NCBI RefSeq assembly: GCF_012844455.2 | Contig: NZ_JABBCQ020000003.1 | Location: forward strand, 62,001-126,000 | From: Comamonas suwonensis | GTDB taxonomy: Bacteria; Pseudomonadota; Gammaproteobacteria; Burkholderiales; Burkholderiaceae_C | Length of the DNA stretch: 64,000 bases | Direction of reading: 5' to 3' | Shown: piece after piece, positions 46,247 through 55,282 of the stretch | Position numbering within the stretch: position 1 is the stretch's first letter | Layout of the letters: each line of letters begins with the position of its first letter | Notes under the pieces: model-generated | What the model was told of the DNA's origin: nothing | Database searches by the model: none | The model's input: only the letters and a program-made list of their open reading frames with translations | Made by a program: the position numbers and the translations under genes

Positions 46247-47464
46247 ATGGCTATCGTTGAAGTCAAAGTCCCCCAGTTGTCCGAATCCATCGCTGAAGCA
46301 ACCATGCTGACCTGGAAGAAAAAGGTTGGCGAGGCAGTGGCCGTGGACGAAATTCTCATCGAAATCGAAACCGACAAGGTCGTGCTCGAAGTGCCTGCTC
46401 CTTCGGCTGGCGTGATCACTGAAATCCTGCAAGGCGACGGCGCAACCGTGGTGGCCGAGCAGTTGATCGCCAAGATCGACTCCGCTGCCGTGGCTGGTGC
46501 CGTTGCTCCTGCTGCAGCCCCCGCTGCTTCGGCTCCTGCAACTGCCCCTGTGGCTGCGCCTGCTGGTGCGGACAAGAGCGGTGTGGCCATGCCTGCTGCT
46601 GCCAAGATCCTGGCGGACAACAACCTGTCCGCAGCGAATGTGGCTGGTTCCGGCAAAGATGGCCGCGTGACCAAGGGTGATGCACTGAACGCAGTCAAGA
46701 CTGGCGCGGCCGCTCCAGCTCCTGCCGCAGCTCCAGTGGCTGCTGCACCCGCTCTTTTGGGCGAGCGCCCAGAGCAGCGCGTGCCTATGACACGTCTGCG
46801 TGCCCGTATTGCTGAGCGTCTGTTGCAGTCGCAAGCCACCAACGCCATCCTGACCACGTTCAATGAAGTGAACATGGCTCCTGTGATGGACATGCGCAAG
46901 AAGTTCCAAGACTCCTTCACCAAGGAACATGGCGTGAAGCTGGGCTTCATGTCCTTCTTCGTCAAGGCGGCTGTGCACGCCCTGAAGAAGTTCCCTGCGG
47001 TGAACGCTTCGGTGGACGGCAACGACATCATCTATCACGGTTACTTCGACATCGGTATCGCTGTGAGCTCGCCTCGCGGTCTGGTGGTGCCTATCCTGCG
47101 CAATGCAGATCAGATGAGCTTCGCTGACATCGAAAAGAAGATCGCCGAGTTCGGTCAAAAGGCCAAGGAAGGCAAGCTGGGCATTGAAGACATGACTGGC
47201 GGTACCTTCTCCATCTCCAATGGCGGTACCTTCGGCTCGATGATGTCCACTCCCATCATCAACCCACCTCAGTCCGCCATTCTGGGTGTGCACGCTACCA
47301 AAGACCGCGCTGTGGTCGAAAACGGTCAGATCGTGATTCGCCCCATGAACTACCTGGCCATGTCCTATGACCACCGCATCATCGACGGCCGCGAAGCCGT
47401 TCTGAGCCTGGTGGCCATGAAGGACGCGCTGGAAGACCCATCCCGTCTGCTGTTTGATCTGTAA
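46247..47464 (+). CDS. sucB: Dihydrolipoyllysine succinyltransferase (2-oxoglutarate dehydrogenase E2)
   Basis: ATG at 46247 (GGAAAG upstream) gives 405 residues; a TTG at 46208 would add a meaningless 13-residue lead. One lipoyl domain (lysine in [11 protein letters not shown], about residue 44), an Ala/Pro linker, a peripheral-subunit-binding domain ([13 protein letters not shown]) and a second Ala/Pro linker lead to the catalytic domain ending with [13 protein letters not shown] (His/Asp active site). It transfers succinyl from E1 to CoA. It lies 63 bp after sucA. Confidence 0.97.
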   Translation: MAIVEVKVPQLSESIAEATMLTWKKKVGEAVAVDEILIEIETDKVVLEVPAPSAGVITEILQGDGATVVAEQLIAKIDSAAVAGAVAPAAAPAASAPATAPVAAPAGADKSGVAMPAAAKILADNNLSAANVAGSGKDGRVTKGDALNAVKTGAAAPAPAAAPVAAAPALLGERPEQRVPMTRLRARIAERLLQSQATNAILTTFNEVNMAPVMDMRKKFQDSFTKEHGVKLGFMSFFVKAAVHALKKFPAVNASVDGNDIIYHGYFDIGIAVSSPRGLVVPILRNADQMSFADIEKKIAEFGQKAKEGKLGIEDMTGGTFSISNGGTFGSMMSTPIINPPQSAILGVHATKDRAVVENGQIVIRPMNYLAMSYDHRIIDGREAVLSLVAMKDALEDPSRLLFDL

Positions 47465-47490
47465 TTCCCCACAGGTCGAGATTCGATAAG

Positions 47491-47519
47491 GCCCACCACC
47501 AAAAGCGGTGGGCTTTTTT
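47491..47519 (+). terminator. Terminator between sucB and lpdA
   Basis: GCCCACC (47491-47497) and GGTGGGC (47507-47513) form a stem with T6 directly after (47514-47519). lpdA starts 28 bp later, so this probably attenuates the operon rather than ending it, or lpdA has its own promoter outside the gap. Confidence 0.75.
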
Positions 47520-47547
47520 GCAGCTAAACAGAGTAAAGATTTAAATC

Positions 47548-48975
47548 ATGAGCAAGCAATTTGACGTCGTCGTGATCGGCGCAGGCCCCGGCGGCTATAT
47601 CGCTGCAATCCGTGCAGCACAACTGGGTTTCAACGTCGCCTGTATCGACGAGTGGAAGAATGCTATGGGCGGGGCGGCTCCCGGCGGTACTTGCACCAAC
47701 GTGGGTTGCATCCCCTCCAAGGCACTGCTGCAGTCTTCTGAGCATTTTGAGCATGCCAAGCTGCACTTTGCTGACCACGGTATTTCCACCGGCAAGGTTG
47801 AGATGGATGTGGCCAAGATGATCGCCCGCAAGGAAGCGATCGTGAAGCAAAACAACGACGGCATTCTGTACCTGTTCAAGAAGAACAAGGTCACGTTCTT
47901 CCATGGCCGTGGCTCCTTCGTCAAAGCTGCTGAAGGTGGCTATGAAATCAAGGTGGCAGGCAAGGAAGAAGAAGTCATCACCGGCAAGCAAATCGTGGTG
48001 GCCACTGGCTCCAACGCCCGTGCACTGCCCGGACTGCCTTTTGATGAAGAGCACATTCTGTCTAACGACGGCGCTCTGAGCCTGGAGAAAATGCCTAAGA
48101 AGCTGGGTCTCATCGGCGCTGGTGTGATCGGTCTGGAAATGGGTTCGGTCTGGCGTCGTCTGGGTACGGAAGTGACCGTGCTCGAAGGCATGGACAAGTT
48201 CCTGCCCGTGGTGGACGAGCAAATCGCCAAGGAAGCCAAGAAGGCTTTCGACAAGCAAGGTCTGAAGATTGAGCTGGGCGTGAAGATCGGCGAAGTCAAG
48301 ACTGGCAAAAAGGGCGTGTCTGTTGCCTACACCAACGCCAAGGGCGAAGCCCAGTCGCTGGACGTGGACAAGCTGATCGTGTCCATCGGCCGTACTGCCA
48401 ACACTATCGGCCTGAACGCCGAAGCCGTGGGCCTGGCCCTGGACGAGCGCGGTGCCATTGTGGTCGACGATCTGTGCAAGACCAACCTGCCCGGCGTGTG
48501 GGCTGTAGGTGACGTGGTGCGTGGCCCCATGCTGGCACACAAGGCTGAAGAAGAAGCGGTGGCTGTGGCCGAACGCATCGCTGGCCAGCATGGCCACGTG
48601 AACTTCGCCACGCTGCCTTCCGTGATCTACACCAGCCCCGAAGTGGCATGGGTTGGTCGCACCGAGCAGCAGTTGAAGGCTGATGGCGTCAAGTACAAGG
48701 CTGGCTCCTTCCCCTTCCTGGCCAACGGCCGCGCACGTGCGCTGGGCGACACGACCGGCATGGTCAAGTTCCTGGCCGATGCCGAGACCGACGAAATTCT
48801 GGGCGTGCACATGGTGGGTCCCATGGTGTCCGAGCTGATCTCTGAAGCCGTGGTGGCCATGGAGTTCAAGGCATCGAGTGAAGACATCGCACGTATCTGC
48901 CACGCACACCCCTCGCTGTCCGAATCCACCAAGGAAGCCGCTCTGGCGGTGGACAAGCGCACACTGAATTTCTAA
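47548..48975 (+). CDS. lpdA: Dihydrolipoyl dehydrogenase (E3)
   Basis: A 475-residue flavoprotein. It has the FAD motif VIGAGPGGYIAAIRAAQLG at the N-terminus, the redox disulfide in GGTCTNVGCIPSKALL (about 45-60), an NAD-binding GAGVIGLEMGSVW (about 190) and the catalytic HAHPSLSE near the C-terminus. It reoxidises the lipoyl group of SucB with NAD+. As the third gene of the sucAB cluster it is likely the 2-oxoglutarate-specific E3, though it may also serve other complexes. The long opposite-strand open frame is a codon-bias shadow. Confidence 0.97.
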   Translation: MSKQFDVVVIGAGPGGYIAAIRAAQLGFNVACIDEWKNAMGGAAPGGTCTNVGCIPSKALLQSSEHFEHAKLHFADHGISTGKVEMDVAKMIARKEAIVKQNNDGILYLFKKNKVTFFHGRGSFVKAAEGGYEIKVAGKEEEVITGKQIVVATGSNARALPGLPFDEEHILSNDGALSLEKMPKKLGLIGAGVIGLEMGSVWRRLGTEVTVLEGMDKFLPVVDEQIAKEAKKAFDKQGLKIELGVKIGEVKTGKKGVSVAYTNAKGEAQSLDVDKLIVSIGRTANTIGLNAEAVGLALDERGAIVVDDLCKTNLPGVWAVGDVVRGPMLAHKAEEEAVAVAERIAGQHGHVNFATLPSVIYTSPEVAWVGRTEQQLKADGVKYKAGSFPFLANGRARALGDTTGMVKFLADAETDEILGVHMVGPMVSELISEAVVAMEFKASSEDIARICHAHPSLSESTKEAALAVDKRTLNF

Positions 48976-49057
48976 GGTTTCATCAGTCTTGCGCGCAGGC
49001 GATTGACATGGCTGTGAAGTGCCCGCGCGCAAGCTGAGTTTCTTTTAGAATTTGGAC

Positions 49058-49109
49058 CAAAATGGCTGCTAGCGCTTAATACATAAGCGGTAGCAGCTAT
49101 TATTTTTTG
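49058..49109. repeat. Dispersed palindrome, best-formed copy
   Basis: GCTGCTAGCGCTTA (49065-49078) and TAAGCGGTAGCAGC (49084-49097) pair with one mismatch over a 5-nt loop, flanked by CAAAATG and TATTTTTTG. It lies between lpdA and zapE and ends 17 bp before the GTG start. A terminator role is possible given the T-rich tail. Confidence 0.75.
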
Positions 49110-49126
49110 AGCATCTGGAGACGACG

Positions 49127-50224
49127 GTGAATGTAAAACAGGCCTACGAGGCAGAACTGGCCGCCAAGGGTTTCAAGAGCGATCCTGCACAACTGCGTGC
49201 AGTCGATGCGCTGCAGCGCTGCGCTGATGAATGGACGGCCTACAAAGGCAAGCGCTCCAATGCTCTCAAAAAACTGATCAATCACCCCGACCTGCCCAAG
49301 GGGGTTTACATGTACGGCGGGGTAGGGCGGGGCAAGAGCTTTCTGATGGAATGCTTTTTCAACGCTGTGCCCATCAAGCGCAAGGTGCGTCTGCACTTTC
49401 ACGAATTCATGCGTGAGGTACACCGCGAAATGCACCTCATGCAAGGCACGCAGGACCCGCTGAGTGCGCTGGGTGCCAAGATCTCCAAGAAGTACAAGCT
49501 GATCTGCTTTGACGAGTTTCATGTGGCCGACATCACCGATGCCATGATTCTCTACAAGCTGCTGGAATCGCTGTTTGCCAATGGTGTGGGCTTTGTTACC
49601 ACCTCCAATTTCATGCCCGACGGCCTGTACCCCGATGGCCTGCACCGTGACCGTATCCTGCCTGCGATTGAGCTGATCAAGCAGCGCATGGAAGTGGTGA
49701 ACGTGGACAACGGCACTGACTACCGCCGTCGCACGCTGGAAGATGCCAAGCTCTACCATTGCCCGCTGGGTGCCGAAGCTGAAGCGGCCATGACGGACAC
49801 CTTCAATCGTCTGGCAGAAGCCCATGATGAAGAGCCCGTGATGCAGATTGAGACCCGAAAAATTGCGGCCAAGCGCCGTGCGGGTGGTGTGGTCTGGTTT
49901 GACTTTCGTGAGCTTTGCGGCGGCCCACGCTCGCAAAATGATTACCTTGAAATTGCCACGCAGTTTCACACCGTCCTGTTGTCTGATGTGCCCGAGCTGC
50001 ATGTCAACATGGCATCGGCCGCGCGGCGTTTTACGCTGCTGGTGGATGTGCTGTATGACCGCCACGTCAAGCTCATCATGTCGGCTGCGGTGCCGCCAGA
50101 GCAAATTTATACTGAGGGCCCGTTGTCCCATGAATTTCCTCGCACCGTCTCGCGTTTGAACGAAATGCGCTCCAAGGAATATCTGGCGCTGGAGCGTCGT
50201 GTGGTCGACACCAGCTTGACCTGA
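49127..50224 (+). CDS. zapE: AFG1/ZapE family ATPase
   Basis: A 365-residue AAA-type ATPase starting with GTG (GGAG seven bases before). Walker A is GGVGRGKS (64-71), Walker B FDEFHV (about 128), with TTSNF as sensor 1 and the family DGLYPDGLHRDRILPAI. In E. coli ZapE associates with the divisome under stress and low oxygen; the mitochondrial AFG1 homologue acts in protein quality control. It is placed downstream of the sucAB-lpdA genes, as often seen in betaproteobacteria. Confidence 0.93.
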   Translation: MNVKQAYEAELAAKGFKSDPAQLRAVDALQRCADEWTAYKGKRSNALKKLINHPDLPKGVYMYGGVGRGKSFLMECFFNAVPIKRKVRLHFHEFMREVHREMHLMQGTQDPLSALGAKISKKYKLICFDEFHVADITDAMILYKLLESLFANGVGFVTTSNFMPDGLYPDGLHRDRILPAIELIKQRMEVVNVDNGTDYRRRTLEDAKLYHCPLGAEAEAAMTDTFNRLAEAHDEEPVMQIETRKIAAKRRAGGVVWFDFRELCGGPRSQNDYLEIATQFHTVLLSDVPELHVNMASAARRFTLLVDVLYDRHVKLIMSAAVPPEQIYTEGPLSHEFPRTVSRLNEMRSKEYLALERRVVDTSLT

Positions 50225-50291
50225 TAGTCAAGCGCTGCGGCTAGGCGTTTTAAGATGCCTGGATACCTGTCTGTACTGAAGCCTCAAGTTG

Positions 50292-51044
50292 ATGAAGATG
50301 CCTATTCCTTTTGCCCAGCTGACCAGCCGCCGCTTTACTGCTCTGGCACTTGCTCCCATTGCGGCGGTCTGGGTGCTTTGTGCGCCGGCCAATGCGCAGA
50401 TGCCGGGCGAGGGGCCGCAGACGCAGAAAGCGGCGGCGCAGCAGCAGCGTGAGCAGTTGCTGAAAGAGCACGAAGCAGAGCGTGCAGAAATTGTGCGCCA
50501 GCGCGCGCTGATCGAGCAGCAGCATGTGGCAGATGACAAGCTGTGCTATCAAAAGTTCTCCGTCGAAGGCTGCCTGGCTGATGCGCGCGAGAAAGCCCGC
50601 CTCAAGGATGTCCCGCTGCGCACGCGCGAGCTGGAGATTAACGATATTGAGCGCAAGGAAAGAGCGGCGACCAAACTCAAGGACATTGAGGATAAAAAAG
50701 CCAAAAACGCAGCCGTGCCGATGAAGTCGCAAAAACGCGAGGATGTGGGCAAGAACCTGCCATCACCGACGGGCGTGGGTGCCAAGCCGCCTGTAGATGA
50801 ACAGGCGGTACAGGCCCAGCGCCAGAGCGAGGCCCAGCAGCGTGCGAGCAAACAGGCTGACTACCAGCGCCGCCATGATCAAAGCCGTGCGCATGCCGAT
50901 CAAGGCAGGGCAGAGCGTGAAGCCAAGGCCAGAGCGGCCCGTGAGGCCAAGCTCAAAGAGGCGGCGGACCATAAGGCCCGTGCTTTGAAGCAGGCTCAGG
51001 AACGAGGCAAAACCTCTGCGCCGCTGCCTGCACCTGCGCCTTGA
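50292..51044 (+). CDS. Putative periplasmic charged coiled-coil protein
   Basis: No named family recognised. 250 residues with a signal peptide (RRFTALALAPIAAVWVLCAPANA) and a highly charged, helix-forming mature part rich in Ala, Gln, Arg, Lys and Glu. A single cysteine pair, DDKLCYQKFSVEGCLADAREK (about residues 85-102), may form a disulfide. The C-terminus is a run of basic repeats (AKARAAREAKLKEA). It follows zapE by about 67 bp on the same strand. Start could be ATG 50292 or 50298. A cell-envelope structural role is possible. Confidence 0.6.
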   Translation: MKMPIPFAQLTSRRFTALALAPIAAVWVLCAPANAQMPGEGPQTQKAAAQQQREQLLKEHEAERAEIVRQRALIEQQHVADDKLCYQKFSVEGCLADAREKARLKDVPLRTRELEINDIERKERAATKLKDIEDKKAKNAAVPMKSQKREDVGKNLPSPTGVGAKPPVDEQAVQAQRQSEAQQRASKQADYQRRHDQSRAHADQGRAEREAKARAAREAKLKEAADHKARALKQAQERGKTSAPLPAPAP

Positions 51045-51116
51045 GCGCCTTTGAAGACTCTGGCGGTAGAGAACGGGATTTTTGCCTTAGTTATAGAACT
51101 TGCTATTGAAAGCATT

Positions 51117-51159
51117 GCTGCAAGCGCTTGTATTTAAAGCGCTAACGACTGTTTTTATC
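51117..51159. repeat. Dispersed palindrome, divergent copy
   Basis: GCTGCAAGCGCTTG, TATTT, AAAGCGCTAACGACTG and a TTTTTATC tail match the copies at 34424 and 49058 with changes. It lies in the 132-bp gap between convergent genes. Confidence 0.55.
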
Positions 51160-51176
51160 TGATATTGACGGGCTGA

Positions 51177-51944
51177 TTAGCTGGCGTTTTCCGGCTCAGC
51201 CAGCTTCAAGATGGCCAGCGACAGGTTGTCGCCTCCGCCCGCTGCACGCTGGCGGGCTTTTTCAATCAGAAACTCCGAAGCCTCGCGGGGCGAGAGTCCA
51301 TCAAGCACGGTGGCAAGCTCTTGCGTGCTGAAGTAGTGCCAGACACCATCGGAGCAGGCCATCAGCGTATCGCCGGGCTGCATTGTTTCTAGGCGATGGT
51401 GAACCATGGGTGGTGGGCTTTCCGCACCCAGACAGCCCAGCAAGATATTCGATTGCGGGTGGTTGTCTGCTTCGTCTTCAGAGATGTCGCCGCGGTCCAC
51501 CAGCGCTTGCACATAAGAATGGTCCAGCGAGCGGTGCAGGAGACGATCGCCCCGGAAGTGATAGAGCCGTGAATCACCAGAATGCATGAAGTGGCAGACC
51601 CCGTCGGGCAGCATCACAAAGGCGGCGAGGGTGCTGTGGGGCTCTTGCTCTGAGGCGATGGCCGTGAGGCGAATGACGGTGTGCGCATCCTGCACAATGG
51701 TGCGCAACATGCGCATGCAGTCTTCCTTGGCCGGCTCGAAACGCTCAAACAACTGGCGCGCCGTGAGCATCACCTGGTCAGATGCCTTGCGCCCACCGCT
51801 GCGCCCGCCCATGCCGTCTGCCACGATGCCAAGAATGCAGCCTTTGGCATAGGGGTGGCTCATCAGCAGAACTTGGTCTTGCTGATATTCCCGATCGCCA
51901 CGATGTATGCCGGTTGCGGCCTGGATGCGGTAGCTGGATGACAT
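51177..51944 (-). CDS. PP2C-type serine/threonine protein phosphatase
   Basis: A 255-residue stand-alone phosphatase domain. Metal-binding motifs occur in order: REYQQDQ near 19, ADGMGGRSG (Asp43), HSGDSRLY (about 120), ACSDGVW (about 195) and GGGDNLSLAIL (Asp-Asn, about 235). It removes phosphate from Ser/Thr in an Mn/Mg-dependent reaction. No cognate kinase gene is in the window, so its target is unknown. Short promoter gap to the divergent helicase gene. Confidence 0.93.
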   Translation of the reverse strand: MSSSYRIQAATGIHRGDREYQQDQVLLMSHPYAKGCILGIVADGMGGRSGGRKASDQVMLTARQLFERFEPAKEDCMRMLRTIVQDAHTVIRLTAIASEQEPHSTLAAFVMLPDGVCHFMHSGDSRLYHFRGDRLLHRSLDHSYVQALVDRGDISEDEADNHPQSNILLGCLGAESPPPMVHHRLETMQPGDTLMACSDGVWHYFSTQELATVLDGLSPREASEFLIEKARQRAAGGGDNLSLAILKLAEPENAS

Positions 51945-52062
51945 GAGTGAGTGAGAAGGGCTGGAAGGGCGATGCTTTACGTTGCGTTACATTTTATCGG
52001 CCGGATGGTTGTTTGAAATGGATATCTGCAATCTTATGTGAGGTTGCACTGACTTTGTTTGT

Positions 52063-54135
52063 ATGAAGGTAAACGGTTTGACTCAGTTGCTGGATGCAGT
52101 CGCGCAAGTGTTTTCTGCGGGCGGGGCGCTGTCCCTGGCTGAACCCGCTTTTTTGCCGCGCTCGGGCCAGACCCGCATGGCGCTGGCTGTGGCGCAGGCC
52201 ATTGAAGAGTGCGATGTGCTGGTGGTCGAGGCGGGTACGGGCGTTGGCAAGACCTACGCCTATCTGGTGCCTGCACTGCTCAGCGGTCAGCGCGTTCTGG
52301 TATCTACTGCGACCAAGGCCTTGCAGGACCAGTTGTTTGCGCGTGACTTGCCAAGGTTGGTGCATGGCCTTGGCCTGCCGCTGCGCATGGCGCGGCTTAA
52401 AGGGCGTGCCTCTTATCTGTGCATTGAGCGGCTTGAGCGAGTGCGGCAGGGGCGTACGGCACCGCAAGACCCTCAGGTGCTGCGCACTGTGGCCGATGTA
52501 GAGCGCTGGGCCAGAATCACCCGCACAGGTGACCTGGCGGAGATGACGGCGCTGGATGAGCGCTCGCCAGCCGTGCCGCTGGTCACCTCCACCAAAGATA
52601 ACTGTCTGGGCTCGGACTGCCCGCACTGGCAGGCCTGCCACGTCAATCTGGCGCGCCAGCAGGCGCTGGAGGCCGATGTGGTGGTCGTCAATCACCACCT
52701 GCTGTTTGCAGATCTGGATGTGCGCGACAGTGGCATGGCGAATCTTCTGCCCAACACCGGCGTGGTCGTGGTCGATGAAGCCCATCAGCTCAACGATGTG
52801 GGCGTGCAGTTTGCGGGCGAGGCCTTGTCCAGCCAGCAACTGGTGGGCTATGCACGCGATGCTCTGCGACTGACGCAGGAGCATGCACGCGGCATGGCAG
52901 ACTGGCTGGTGCTGTGCGCTACGGTGGAGCAGGCCATGCGCGAGTTGCGCCTGCAGGCCGGCAAGCCCACGGTGGGTGGCCGCCTGCCTTGGCAGGGTAT
53001 TACCCCGCAGGGGGTGGATGGGGCGAAATGGCGTGCGGCGCTGGTAAGGCTGGGGCAAAGCTTGCGCGCGCTGCTCAAACCTCTGGCTGTGATGGAAGCC
53101 ATGGCAACCGAACTGCAGCGCCTGTATGAGCGCGGAGTTGAATTGCTGGCAAGGCTTGCCCGGTTTGCAGCGCCCGCCGACGATGACTGCGTGCGCTGGC
53201 TGGAAGTGGGTGCGCAGCACCTGCGCATGCTGGAGTCACCGCTATCGATTGCCCGCATCATGCAGCAGCGCTTGCTGCAGCGCACGCTGGATAATGATGT
53301 CAATAATGAGAGCGAAGATCACAATACCAGTGAGCGCAAGGCCTGGATTTTTACCTCGGCCACTTTGGGCAATGATGCGCGATTGAGCTGGTTTACGGAC
53401 TCCTGCGGGCTGCGCGGCGCAAAGGTTCTGCAGGTGGAGAGCCCGTTTGACTATCACCATCAGGCGGGTGTCTATGTGCCCCAGCCTTTTGCCGCAGCGG
53501 GTAGCGTCCAACACAGCCTGCAGGTGGCACAACTGGTTCTGGATGCGGCGCAGCGCATTGGCGGACGCACACTGGTGCTGACCACGACTCTCAAGGCCTT
53601 GCATGCAATCAGTGAATCGCTGCGTTCTGCCCTGGGCCTGTTTGCTGATCTGGATGTACTGGTGCAGGGTGAAGCCCCCAAATTGGCGCTGATTCAGCGC
53701 TTTATGGCTGCAGGTGTCAGCCAGTCGCCTCAGCCGCGGGGTGCGATTCTGGTGGCGTCAGCCACGTTCTGGGAAGGCGTGGATCTGCCTGGCGATCTGC
53801 TGCAGCTGGTGGTGATCGACAAGCTGCCATTCCCCCCTCCCGATGACCCACTGGTTGAAGCGCGCTCGCGGCAGCTGGAGCGCGTGGGGCGAACAGCCTT
53901 TCACGACTACATGATTCCCGAGGCCGCGCTGGCGCTCAAACAAGGGGCGGGGCGCCTCATTCGCAGTGAGTCTGATCGCGGTGTGCTGGTGATTTGCGAC
54001 AGTCGGCTGGTCAGCATGGGCTATGGCGGCCAGCTGATGGCGGCTTTGCCACCCATGCGGGTGCTGGGAAGTCTGTCCGAGTTTGAAGAAGCTCTGGAGC
54101 AGCTGGCTGCCGCACGCGGCCAAGGTAAGCGCTGA
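52063..54135 (+). CDS. DinG/YoaA-family ATP-dependent DNA helicase
   Basis: A 690-residue XPD-like superfamily 2 helicase. Walker A is EAGTGVGKT (56-64), and DEAH occurs in VVVDEAHQL (about 240). Between them lie the iron-sulfur cysteines: one in SYLCIERL (about 125) and three in NCLGSDCPHWQACH (about 183-196). Helicase C motifs LVLTTTLKALH and QGAGRLIRSESDRG close the core. Family members unwind 5'-3' and remove D-loops, R-loops or replication blocks. It resembles YoaA as much as DinG. Ends at a strong terminator. Confidence 0.92.
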   Translation: MKVNGLTQLLDAVAQVFSAGGALSLAEPAFLPRSGQTRMALAVAQAIEECDVLVVEAGTGVGKTYAYLVPALLSGQRVLVSTATKALQDQLFARDLPRLVHGLGLPLRMARLKGRASYLCIERLERVRQGRTAPQDPQVLRTVADVERWARITRTGDLAEMTALDERSPAVPLVTSTKDNCLGSDCPHWQACHVNLARQQALEADVVVVNHHLLFADLDVRDSGMANLLPNTGVVVVDEAHQLNDVGVQFAGEALSSQQLVGYARDALRLTQEHARGMADWLVLCATVEQAMRELRLQAGKPTVGGRLPWQGITPQGVDGAKWRAALVRLGQSLRALLKPLAVMEAMATELQRLYERGVELLARLARFAAPADDDCVRWLEVGAQHLRMLESPLSIARIMQQRLLQRTLDNDVNNESEDHNTSERKAWIFTSATLGNDARLSWFTDSCGLRGAKVLQVESPFDYHHQAGVYVPQPFAAAGSVQHSLQVAQLVLDAAQRIGGRTLVLTTTLKALHAISESLRSALGLFADLDVLVQGEAPKLALIQRFMAAGVSQSPQPRGAILVASATFWEGVDLPGDLLQLVVIDKLPFPPPDDPLVEARSRQLERVGRTAFHDYMIPEAALALKQGAGRLIRSESDRGVLVICDSRLVSMGYGGQLMAALPPMRVLGSLSEFEEALEQLAAARGQGKR

Positions 54136-54162
54136 GTCCACCTGGAAACCCTGAGCAGCAAC

Positions 54163-54196
54163 AAAAAAGGATACGCATTGCGTATCCTTTTTTTTT
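54163..54196. terminator. Bidirectional terminator between helicase and bamD
   Basis: A6 GGATACGC ATT GCGTATCC T9: eight perfect GC/AT pairs with an A-run before and a long T-run after (54163-54196). It serves both convergent genes. Confidence 0.92.
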
Positions 54197-54231
54197 GGAG
54201 GCAAGTCTTGGCAGCTATGCAGCGCGTTGGC

Positions 54232-55023
54232 TTACCAGAGCTTCCACCAGGAGGCCTTTTTTTGCTCGACGGGCGTCAGGGCTGCGCTGCCGTAGCTGCT
54301 TTCCAGCACACGCTGGGCATCGTCGCGCAGCTGGGTCATGCCCAGTGCGTCATAGGACTTGACGAGGATGACCATGGCTTCGCGCACGGCAGGAACGTTC
54401 TGGTAGTCGCGCACGGCTGTCTGAGCGCGGGCGATGGCGGCCACATAAGCACCGCGGCCATAGTAGTACTTGGCCACGTGGACTTCATACTGCGCCAGCG
54501 AGTTCACGATGTACTGCATGCGCTGGCGGGCATCTTCCGAGTACTTGGACTCAGGAAAGCGTGTGATTAGCTCGCGGAAGGCTTCAAACGAATCCTTGGC
54601 GGCCTTCTGGTCGCGCTCGGACAGGTCCTGGCGCGTCAGCCAGCCGAACATGCCCAGGTTGTCGTTGAAGTTGACCAGACCCTTCAGATAGAGGGCATAG
54701 TCCATGGCAGGGCTTGCGGGGTGCAGCTTGGTAAAGCGGTCTAGCGTGGCCAGAGCCTGGACTTTTTCGCCGCCCTTGTACTGGGCATAGGCTTTTTCCA
54801 GCTGGGCCTGCTGAGCCAAAGGTGTGCCAGCGGCGCGGCCTTCGAGCTTTTCAAACAGGGGTACGGCCTTGTCAAAGGCACCCGAGGAAGACTCTTCACG
54901 CGCTTCGGTGTAGATGCGTTCGGGGGTCCACTTGGCCGTCGGGTCGTCCTTGGTGCTGGAGCATCCCGCCAAAGCGGCGGCGATTAACACGGCAGGGACA
55001 AGAGTCAGTGAAATACGCGGCAT
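54232..55023 (-). CDS. bamD: Outer-membrane assembly lipoprotein BamD
   Basis: ATG at 55023 gives 263 residues with a lipoprotein signal (LTLVPAVLIAAALAGC). Five TPR-like helical pairs follow (WTPERIYTEAREESSSGAFDKA, KAYAQYKGGEKVQALATL, RFPESKYSEDARQRM, VAKYYYGRGAYVAAIARA). This is the essential BAM-complex partner of BamA that helps fold barrel proteins such as the porin and autotransporter here. The longer open frame to 55149 adds a 42-residue lead before the signal peptide and is unlikely. Divergent from dnaE. Confidence 0.95.
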   Translation of the reverse strand: MPRISLTLVPAVLIAAALAGCSSTKDDPTAKWTPERIYTEAREESSSGAFDKAVPLFEKLEGRAAGTPLAQQAQLEKAYAQYKGGEKVQALATLDRFTKLHPASPAMDYALYLKGLVNFNDNLGMFGWLTRQDLSERDQKAAKDSFEAFRELITRFPESKYSEDARQRMQYIVNSLAQYEVHVAKYYYGRGAYVAAIARAQTAVRDYQNVPAVREAMVILVKSYDALGMTQLRDDAQRVLESSYGSAALTPVEQKKASWWKLW

Positions 55024-55269
55024 GGTGGACAGTTTTCTGACAATCATTAGCGGTAGTTGGAGGTAGGCCCGGCAGATATTTTTGGTTGGGCGAAAGCACC
55101 ACACCATACACCACCAGACCCTGACCTTCCCGAAAAAGGATCGACGCATTGTAATGGGCAGTCGCGCTGCCGCCGTGAGTTACCGCCGTCTTTACGCTGG
55201 ACTGGCAGCGCATTGCGATGCAAACAAGCAAACAGAGGCACTGAGCCCGCAGGGATGACGCGCTCTTTC

Positions 55270-55275
55270 TACAAT
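55270..55275 (+). promoter_or_regulatory. Candidate -10 box next to the dnaE start codon
   Basis: TACAAT ends only seven bases before the ATG at 55283, where a transcript would begin at or beside the start codon, and no Shine-Dalgarno sequence is seen. No good -35 box lies at the usual distance, so the call is weak. Confidence 0.3.
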
Positions 55276-55282
55276 AGCGCCC

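Noticed and set aside
47524-49032. A 502-codon open frame opposite lpdA
   Set aside because: Antisense shadow of a strongly biased conserved gene; no motif, no ribosome-binding site, covers lpdA entirely.
50289-51044. Colicin or TolA-like function for the charged coiled-coil protein
   Set aside because: Similar amino-acid composition only; no TolA domain layout or membrane anchor beyond a signal peptide.
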